NCBI RefSeq assembly: GCF_020080835.1 | Contig: NC_058167.1 | Span: forward strand, 2,542,659 to 2,606,658 | DNA length: 64,000 bases | Direction: 5' to 3' | Source of the DNA: Cotesia glomerata | Taxonomy: Eukaryota > Arthropoda > Insecta > Hymenoptera > Braconidae | In this document: one piece after another, positions 57,336 through 64,000 of the stretch | Layout of the letters: each line of letters begins with the position of its first letter | Position numbering within the stretch: position 1 is the first letter of the stretch | Notes under the pieces: generated by a model | The model's input: only the letters and a program-made list of their open reading frames with translations | Told to the model about the DNA's origin: nothing | Database searches by the model: none | Translations under genes and position numbers: made by a program

Positions 57336-57600
57336 ATCAATATTTATGTATATTTTATTGGGAATGATACAAAACACGTGTGTTGGTTCAGAAAAAATTT
57401 GAATAAATATCGTAAATACGGTTGTCAGTTCTCACGCAAACATGCGTAGATGTCTTTACTTTTACTTTGTTGGTAACTTTTTTGAAAAACTAAAGTGTTC
57501 ACTAGCTTTCTTCAGGGTGTCGGTTTTCGTGACGGTGTGCGCGCGAATCTTAAAAATTTACTCTCATAATTTTTCCCTTACGCGCTAAAGAAGTATAACT
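57336..57600. other. Stretch without recognised feature
   Basis: No open frame or clear repeat. Contains a ctagctttcttcagggtgtc segment of unknown origin. Confidence 0.4.
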
Positions 57601-57604
57601 TCAA

Positions 57605-57775
57605 AAAAAAACACACATACACACACACGGACATCATCGCGTAAACATTCAGGAAAGTTTCCTAGGATCTCAAAACGTCGAGATCTGATGAAAACTCGAT
57701 TTCGTAAAATGGGGTAAAACCAATAACTTCCCGATTTTTGAAAATCTTCAATTTTTAGCGGGAAGTTAAAAATTG
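57605..57775 (+). repeat. GAGCTC-type repeat tail with short AC run
   Basis: acacacatacacacacacgg, then catcatcgcgtaaacattca, ttcctaggatctcaaaacgt and ttcaatttttagcgggaagt. Only the microsatellite and tail are present. Confidence 0.8.
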
Positions 57776-57795
57776 ATTCAGTCTATTATAATTAC

Positions 57796-57829
57796 TGCGC
57801 CACAGCAACGCGTGGCTAGGTCAGCTAGT
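57796..57829 (+). mobile_element. Helitron 3' terminus (second)
   Basis: Stem GCCAC...GTGGC around agcaacgc, then taggtcagCTAGT. Hairpin plus CTAGT is the Helitron 3' signature; the next base here is A rather than the expected T. The rest of the element was not identified. Confidence 0.5.
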
Positions 57830-57895
57830 AATTACATATAAATCTATTACATTTACATATAAATAATAATATTATAATATAAATATATATTATTT

Positions 57896-58010
57896 TTTTA
57901 CTCAGGTGGGTATTTTGTGATTACTATAAAATATTTTCTTTTCTATCTTTTTCTATCTGATTTTTGTTACTCCAATGATTAACAATCTTTTAATATATAG
58001 TATTTATTTA
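57896..58010. repeat. Inverted copy of the 42240-42370 element
   Basis: ctcaggtgggtattttgtga and ccaatgattaacaatctttt are the reverse complement of bases in 42260-42365. Small non-coding mobile element, ends not fixed. Confidence 0.5.
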
Positions 58011-58014
58011 ACAT

Positions 58015-58482
58015 ATGATTTTTGTGTCATTTTGAGCTCTTTCGAGCTCAAAACGCTAATAGCAGTTTAATAAAACAATTTTTGAATTTTCAAACAGCAA
58101 TAATTTTTGAATTAATGAACCGATTTTCACGCGGTTGGCGGCATTCGATGCAGTTTTTGAAGCGCCTTAAGGAATATTCAAGTTCAAATTGATCGAGTGA
58201 GGAATTTCAAAATAATTCCAAAAACACTTTTTCGGTTTTCTTTCGACAACGATAACTCACGAACGAATCAACCGATTTTGACCGGGCTTACGGTGATCGA
58301 CGTNNNNNNNNNNNNNNNNNNNNNNNNNNNNNNNNNNNNNNNNNNNNNNNNNNNNNNNNNNNNNNNNNNNNNNNNNNNNNNNNNNNNNNNNNNNNNNNNN
58401 NNNTCGCAAAACGGGGTGAAACCAATAACTTCCCGAATTGTTTAAAATTGTTAATTTTTCTTAGTGGGAAGTCAAAAAAATT
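58015..58482 (+). repeat. GAGCTC-type repeat interrupted by an assembly gap
   Basis: gagctctttcgagctc near 58033, body motifs cgcggttggcggcattcgat and accgattttgaccgggctta up to 58303, then 100 N, then the tail (acggggtgaaaccaataact, tcttagtgggaagtc). The AC microsatellite is probably what is missing in the gap. Confidence 0.78.
58304..58403. other. Assembly gap (100 N)
   Basis: Exactly 100 undetermined bases in the repeat body, at the position where other copies carry the microsatellite. Confidence 0.99.
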
Positions 58483-58512
58483 TTTTTTTGTATTTTTTTT
58501 AATCATTGAACT

Positions 58513-60201
58513 TGTAACAGGGAAAATCGAACTTCCCGGGGTCATTATCAACCACTTAATTAACGCACGGTAGGTCAGGGCTTTCCCTTACCTTTTGATT
58601 TTTGACAAGTAGTTTCGACTTGTCACCGGGCGTGCTAATCGAAAGTCCCCACTACAGTCCCCGTAAAATAAAGCGGGGCATAACAATAGGAAAGTTCGAG
58701 AGCCGGAGTTGGAGGGTTATAAAAGAGCCGACAGGAGGGACATCGAGGCTTTTTCCCTTCTGGAAGCCAGTGGTCTTTTGTCCTTGTGAATCAGTGACCT
58801 TGTTGAGATCAGTTTTAGTCAATAGAGTGCAAATTTGGACGTCGAGAATAAAGAGCAACCGCCGAGGAAGTTATCAGGGCATTTTTGGAATTGGACAACC
58901 CTGCCGCACTCTGGTTCAAGACGACAAGACGCCAAGCAGCTAAGCCCGCCAAGTTAAATCGGAGTATCAGTCGTCGTTGAATAAAACAATAATTGAGTCT
59001 CCAGGTATTTTCGATTATTGTAGACCAGATTTGATTATTGATTTAATTAAGAGGCTGAAATAATTAAATTTAATTTCTCAAGCGGTCATTTTTATATTAA
59101 AGAATTCGTACTTTAGTTTTTATTGTCAAGGTCAATTAGTTAGTTTTGTCGCTGAACTTTTATATTTAATGGATAAATTGTTAATTTATTGGTAAAGAAT
59201 TTATTAGTAATTTATTATAGGCCTGTTGGCTATAATAAATTAATTTTAGTTAGGAATTTTCGAGACAGAATTTAATTAAGAAATATCGCTTAGAATTTAT
59301 TTAAGGAGGATTAAGAATTAAAATCGAAGGTCGGAATTTTGTGTTAAGTAATTGTTAGGCGTAATTTTGGTAATTTTGGAAAATGCGAAGTTTTGAGATT
59401 CAGTTTTATTGGTAATTAAGATGTATGAATAATGTAGAGAACTCTATAGAATGAAGTTAGCGTCGGTGGACGATTTTATATGGAAGTTAGGTAATTATGG
59501 TATTATATGGTATTCCGTCAGGTAGACGAGGTTGTTTATGTGAAATTAGTTCAGATAATTGAATAATTAAGAAGTTTTTATTGGGTAAAATATGTTGTTT
59601 GTTATTCCGTCAGTTGTACGAGGGTTTAAGAAATTAAGAATCTAGATGCGTAATGGTCTATGATTAAATTAAGAAATTAAGAATCTAGATGCGTAATGGT
59701 CTATGATTAAATTAAGAAATTAAGAATCTAGATGCGTAATGGTCTATGATTGAATTAAGAAATTGAAGATAGATGCGTAATGGTCTATGTTGAGTTAAGA
59801 AATTGAAGATAGATGCGTAATGGTCTATGTTGAGTTAAGAAATTAAGAAGATAGATGCGTAATGATCTATGTTTAAAAGAATTTAATGATATTTAGTTGT
59901 AAGTTTTGGCAAGTGCCTGCGTAGGTGAGAGGTCCTCACAATTAAGTAATTGATAGGTTAATTTTAAGGGCAATATTGTTAAGGAATTTTGTTAAAATTA
60001 AATTGTTTACATTGAATAAATAATTAAATTGTTAATAATTGTTTCTCAGTATTAATTTTTCAGCCTTTCTCAACTTCTCACGACCCGATCTTTCCTTCTC
60101 ATGCTCCCCGGTTTCTGGGACACCGAGTATAAAATCCCAGTGGCGCCCTTTTCAAAGAGGAAAGGGGTGACCAATTGGACAGGGCTAACCACCCCGTTAC
60201 A
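58513..60201. mobile_element. Solo Gypsy-type LTR with AACT target duplication
   Basis: Ends TGTAACAGGG and CCCCGTTACA are inverted relatives, and AACT flanks both sides (58509-58512, 60202-60205). In plus orientation it has a TATA box (ggttataaaagagcc, about 58715) and AATAAA near 58980; in minus orientation ttttatactcggtgtccc near 60115 could be the promoter, so direction is unsettled. The end section (ccagtggcgccctttt, accaattgg) resembles 28500-28626. No internal genes, so a solo LTR is the simplest reading. It contains a short tandem array at 59628-59870. Confidence 0.8.
59628..59872 (+). repeat. Tandem repeat of about 40-52 bp in the LTR
   Basis: The block agatgcgtaatggtctatg occurs five times (last with tgatctatg), each preceded by attaagaaattaagaa or a variant. 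Confidence 0.9.
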
Positions 60202-60369
60202 AACTTCATTAATTGGAAAGCTCAGGAAATAGCATGCAAATAAATAAGTGTAGCAGAAACCAGAGTGGGGACGGAGTGAGAGAGTAATAGATAGAGAAAG
60301 AGTGAGAGAGGAATAGAAACGCGGAGAAGGAAATGTAGGCATCACGCAGCTGCACGCATTTAACTTTAT
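60202..60369. other. Spacer between LTR and hairpin array
   Basis: Purine-rich (gagagag) sequence of about 170 bases without recognised feature. Confidence 0.4.
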
Positions 60370-60788
60370 CGACGAATTTTTGTTATTTCGGCTTGCGGAA
60401 ATCGTCAGATTATATATTTTTCATTATTCTTGAATTATTTCCTTCAAAATAAAAAAAAGTTTAGCTACGCTCGAGAATGTCGAGATGACGTTTTTTTTTT
60501 TACAACTTTGCTGCCCTCCCCTTTCTTTACGTCACCCTCAAATTATCAGATTAGTGGAATATACACTTTTTAGGATGTAATTAACTCACCCTACCTTAAT
60601 CTGACGCGCTCGAGAATTTCTGATGGTCAATTTTTTTTTACTAATCTGATCCTGTATCCTTCACGGGCGGCCTTATATATGGGCCTCATGATTTGTGGAG
60701 GTACTTAACCGGGTACAAGGAATCCCCCTGTATATTAATCTGCCGCGCTTTAGTAAATCCCGAAATCCCCGCTTGGGCTCCCCTACTA
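60370..60788. mobile_element. Hairpin-array element end, second locus
   Basis: Modules with cagatta ... aatctgacgcgctcgag (60405-60480, 60545-60615, 60700-60755) and the edge GGGCTCCCCTACTA ending at 60788, the same as at 23410-23423. The next base begins the second half of a hAT transposase on the plus strand. Confidence 0.7.
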
Positions 60789-61806
60789 TATTGCCACTCT
60801 TGCCCTGATGAATAATAACTTATCTTTATCTACGGACGGCTGGATTGTGATTGAGGAAGCACTATCCATACTTAAAGTTTTTTACAATGTTACTGTTGAA
60901 ATTTGCTCATAAACAAACGTGAGTTTATCTAAAGTAATACAGTCGACGCTCTCTGTATTGGACCTCTCTGTATTTGACCGCTCTCTGTATTTGACCACAT
61001 TCTTCCTCTGTACTTGACGATTTTACATAGCTCTTATGGACAAGGACGAGTCAAATACAGAGAATGGTCCTGTACGGGCGAGTCAAATACAGAGAGCGTT
61101 GACTGTATTATTTTGTGACTTATTGAGAGACCATGTCGACTAACATCTAGTGTTATTGGATGCTAAAATGAGAATTGATAACCAATACGCTTTGGGAATG
61201 GTTGATAATTTATTCAAATCGCTACACTCCGAAATGAATAAATGTTTAAATGATTTTGAAAAAAATTTCCTCTATGCTGAATCAACAATTCTGGATCCCA
61301 GATTTAAGAAAAAAGAATTTTGTGACGAAATTAATTCTGAGAAAGCTATTGAAGGCTCAAAATTGAAAATTCGGAGTATTTGAAGTGAGCCATCCAGCAA
61401 TTTGACTTTCACTCACGTCTCGGCTCCAATATCAACATATATTCTTTCTTCGACAGAGCCAACATCATGTAGTACACAGCCTGTTTCTATTTGAGATAAG
61501 TTTGATCAAAAAATAGCAAGTTTAACCCCTCAAAATAGTATAGCAGCTACAATAGTTGAACTCGATAAGTATATAAATGAACAAAACCTTAACAGATAAA
61601 AAAATCCACTTCAATAGTAGTATTCTCGTAGGAATGTCTACCCGATATTATATAAATTTGTTTTAAAACGTTTAAATTTATTTGCTACAAGTGTACCGTG
61701 CGAGCGTATCTTTTCAAAGGCTGGCATAATTCAAAATGAAAAAAGATCTAGATTATCTGCTACCAAAGTATCTCAGCTTATTTTTATAGCTAATAATTAT
61801 CAAAGT
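60789..61806 (+). pseudogene. hAT transposase no. 2, C-terminal half
   Basis: Plus-strand frame reads IATLALMNNNLSLSTDGW and EEALSILKVFYNVTVEIC directly after the hairpin-array edge. After a stop and a small TA-flanked insertion (60940-61105) come LLDAKMRIDNQYALG, ESTILDPRFKKKEF and, after stops, TIVELDKYINEQN, KRLNLFATSVPCERIFSKAG and KRSRLSATKVSQLIFI, the hAT dimerisation region. It complements the half at 31484-31890 plus 23424-23455: NAII at 23424 would be followed by ATLALMNN. Several stops make it a pseudogene. Confidence 0.75.
60940..61105. mobile_element. 166 bp pogo/Tigger-like MITE with TA duplication
   Basis: CAGTCGACGCTCTCTGTATT at the left and the reverse complement CAGTCAACGCTCTCTGTATT at the right differ at one base. 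TA flanks both ends. Internal tctgtatttgacc motifs repeat in both orientations. CAGT ends and TA duplication are known for pogo/Tigger elements. Inserted in hAT pseudogene no. 2. Confidence 0.85.
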
Positions 61807-61935
61807 TAAATCTACATTGATATTATTTTAAAAATCATTTTTTCTTTTGCTATTTTTATTTTCAATATGATCTCATGAATTTAGTATATATTCAAAATAT
61901 TTTCTAATCAAATGAGTAAGACATATAAATTTTAA
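61807..61935. other. AT-rich spacer
   Basis: No feature recognised; probably 3' flank of the hAT remnant. Confidence 0.4.
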
Positions 61936-62275
61936 TATAGGGTAAAGTCACCAGTACCCAGCCCCCTACCTATTTCCAGCCCCCGCCATAAGGAAACTAT
62001 ACCCTTGCGGTCTTGAAGTCACTAAGGATCCATGGTGGATACATGAAGGGTCCACTGAGGAGCTACACGGGATGTACTGTGGAACAACAGTGGATCCACT
62101 GTGGATTTTGTGACGTTTTGCCATCGTGGTTCCACCGTGGTTCAGCAAAGGCTTTCTTGTGAATCTATTGTGATTTGACTGTGGTTCGATGGTGGTTTAG
62201 CGGTGTTCCTACTGTGGCTCCACAATGGTTCCATTGTGAATTTGCAATGGTTCCATTGTCGGTCCAGAGTCGAAA
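61936..62275. repeat. Array of GTGGTTCCACTGTGG-type short repeats
   Basis: About fifteen degenerate modules, such as ccatggtggatacatgaagg, acagtggatccactgtgg and tggttccaccgtggttcag, many of them palindromic. A tRNA-like module lies 360 bases to the right. Confidence 0.65.
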
Positions 62276-62634
62276 TTCGAGTTCTGTTTTAACCGTAATT
62301 TTTTTATTATGAATAATAATTATTATTGTTATAAAAAATAAGTAGTAGTAATTAATATTAATTGTTATTAACATAAAAATTTGTTATTGACAATTATTAC
62401 AATTACTACTATAAAAATCGTTTATGAACATAAAAAAATATATAAATTCATTTTTTAACAAAAAAACAAAAATTAATGATTTCCCCAATTTGGGAGAGTA
62501 TTTTTTTACGAACAGGGATTATTTACTGTCCAATTTGTACAGTTAAGGAGTAAGGAGGTATGAGGAGAGGATTACTTATGCTAAATTAACTTAATACGCT
62601 CCGAAAATAAAGAAATAAATAAAAATCACCTTGC
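62276..62634. other. AT-rich stretch, nothing recognised
   Basis: Runs of att/taa triplets; no open frame of interest. It connects the short-repeat array with the tRNA-like module. Confidence 0.4.
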
Positions 62635-62716
62635 CCTAACCGAGAACCGCACTCGGAACCTATCGCTCGCCAGACTTACGCGCTACCCGCATCGCTACAT
62701 GGCCAACTGAGATAAG
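62635..62716 (-). tRNA. tRNA-like module, degenerate
   Basis: On the minus strand catgtagcgatgcgggtagc, then agtctggcgagcgataggtt and gagtgcggttctcgg align in layout with the module at 37972-38052; the B box is decayed (GGTTCTC in place of GGTTCGA). Confidence 0.35.
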
Positions 62717-63681
62717 TTGAATCTCAGTAGTCTCATAAACTTTTAAAATGACGCGTCTTCAAATGACTTAGTTCTAAGTGGAATCTGAAAAGGAACTTTA
62801 CGAAGAAATTAAATGAATAATAATAATTATATCTACAGACATTCAAAATTGAAATTTAGTTTTCCATTCTCAATTATTTATCTTATACTTCTATTTTCAA
62901 TTGTAAGATTCGGTAATTGTTTATTTTCACGGGGTGTGAAATGAAAATGATTAGATTATTTTCTATTTAATAGATATTTTTTTTTTTTTTTAGAATAAAT
63001 ATAAAATAGAAAAATTTTTCAAAATTTTTTTTTCAAAATTGTTAATTTTTAGGATAAGAAAAATCATGAAACATGGAAATTTTTTAACTAAAAACAAATT
63101 ATGAAAAATGTCAAATCTTGGGTTAGAAAAAAATTTAGCAAAATATCTTAAAATTAATATTTTTTAAGAATTTTTTTTTCTACTTGTAAAATATATTTTT
63201 TTTATTAGAGTAAATCTAAAATAGAAAAATTTTTTTAAATTTTTTGAAAAATTTTAATTTTTTGATTAAAAACAATTGTGAAAAATTTCAATTGTAGAAT
63301 AAAAAAAAATATGAAAAACGTCAATTGTTGGATTAAAAAAAAAAAAACTGAAAAAATATCAAAAAATTAATATTTTTGAAAAAAATTTTTTTTTATTTGT
63401 TTATTTTTATCCATAGAATACGAAACAAATCACCAAAAATTGATAGACCAAGTGGATGAATTTCATTGACGATTTTCTATCAGAGTAAAATTTAAGTTAA
63501 CATTTCAATTGCGACGACTATAGTTTACTTTTAAAAACGTGAAACTAAACAATTACCTGCAATTCTTATATATCTTAAAACTTTTTGCAGTGAAAATGTG
63601 TGACCTAAGCTGAATTTAGAAAAAAATAATTTTTTTTTCATTTTTCAAATTTTGAAAAAAAAAACCTCTTTTCTGAAGTAG

Positions 63682-63712
<31 letters not shown>

Positions 63713-64000
63713 TTTTTAATTTTTAAATGTCAACTTTTCATGAAAATTTGTTTGAAGTGATTGTCCCGAGCGATTTCGAAATATTATCAATTATAAATCT
63801 TAGAGAATTCGGCAAAAAATAAAAAACCTCTGACTAAGAGTATTAATCGATTCCAAAAACTAGTTATCTTTTTACCTTAAAAAACAACGTCATTTTTGCA
63901 ATTGCTGAATACAGATATTTTCTAATTTCACTACTTCTGTTTTAGGCACACTTACCCACTCGGTTTCATGGTATTATTTATTTAATAAGAAAAGTTGAAA
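62717..64000. other. AT-rich stretch with homopolymers, no gene seen
   Basis: Long A and T runs with a loosely repeated ttaaaaatgaaaaatttca-like motif between 62980 and 63400. A TTATTTATTTATTT run is at 63690-63715. No reading frame above background. Confidence 0.45.

Noticed and set aside
60130..60160. TGGCGCCC as a Gypsy primer-binding site following an LTR
   Set aside because: It lies inside the region bounded by TGTAACAGGG...CCCCGTTACA and AACT duplications; the TSD evidence is stronger. A similar block at 28515 is treated the same way.
62276..64000. Coding sequence in the right-hand end
   Set aside because: All frames are short and of AT-rich background composition.

Overview
The window is about 64 kb of AT-rich eukaryotic nuclear DNA, almost certainly from an insect. 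Protein-coding pieces carry GT-AG introns, the only host-gene candidate is a chitin-binding obstructor-type cuticle protein, and the mobile families (R1-clade LINEs in AC microsatellites, THAP and Mutator-like transposons, hAT, Gypsy-type LTRs, a Helitron end) are typical of insects. A parasitoid hymenopteran is my best guess, but that rests on general resemblance and not on a diagnostic sequence. Three runs of exactly 100 N (22419-22518, 43176-43275, 58304-58403) are scaffold gaps.

Layout. 1-1690 holds the 3' part of an R1-clade retrotransposon with its AC-microsatellite flank. 1681-7300 is a satellite of about 118 bp units split by a 2.4 kb fold-back element. 8608-12515 is a complete-looking DNA transposon with 580 bp terminal inverted repeats and a four-exon transposase gene. 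12520-16727 (minus) is a Mutator/Kolobok-like transposase fused to a DEDDh exonuclease, cut in two by an LTR-like insertion (12796-14113). 17160-22418 holds LTR debris, an array element, and the 5' half of an R1-clade retrotransposon with an ORF1 gag-like gene. 22880-31890 is a stack of nested insertions: hAT in hAT, LTR in that hAT, a Kolobok-like element in the LTR, and a palindromic MITE inside it. 32142-37150 has two inverted-repeat elements around two exons of the obstructor gene. 37722-45500 is a pile of short-repeat array elements carrying tRNA-like modules, with an ISL2EU-like THAP/YqaJ transposon inserted in it. 45898-58490 holds many copies of one GAGCTC-rich, AC-microsatellite-bearing repeat, hit by several R1-clade LINEs and one Jockey/CR1-group LINE. 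58513-60201 is a solo LTR; 60370-61806 holds a hairpin array and the second half of a broken hAT gene; the rest is AT-rich with one short-repeat array and one tRNA-like module.

How the parts relate. There is no operon or host pathway. The genes are nearly all transposases or reverse transcriptases, most broken by stops, frameshifts or later insertions, so the window reads as a TE graveyard with recoverable insertion order. Target-site duplications at many junctions (TAA, ATAT, CCAG, TTAA, an 8 bp hAT duplication, TCGT, AT, ATTAGA, AACT, TA) support the boundaries. The most unusual patterns are a recurring architecture of short-palindrome arrays around a tRNA-like unit at five loci, an AC-microsatellite insertion preference of R1-clade elements, and two complementary halves of one hAT gene lying 37 kb apart at the same element junction. 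All family names come from motif recognition by eye; no database search was run.
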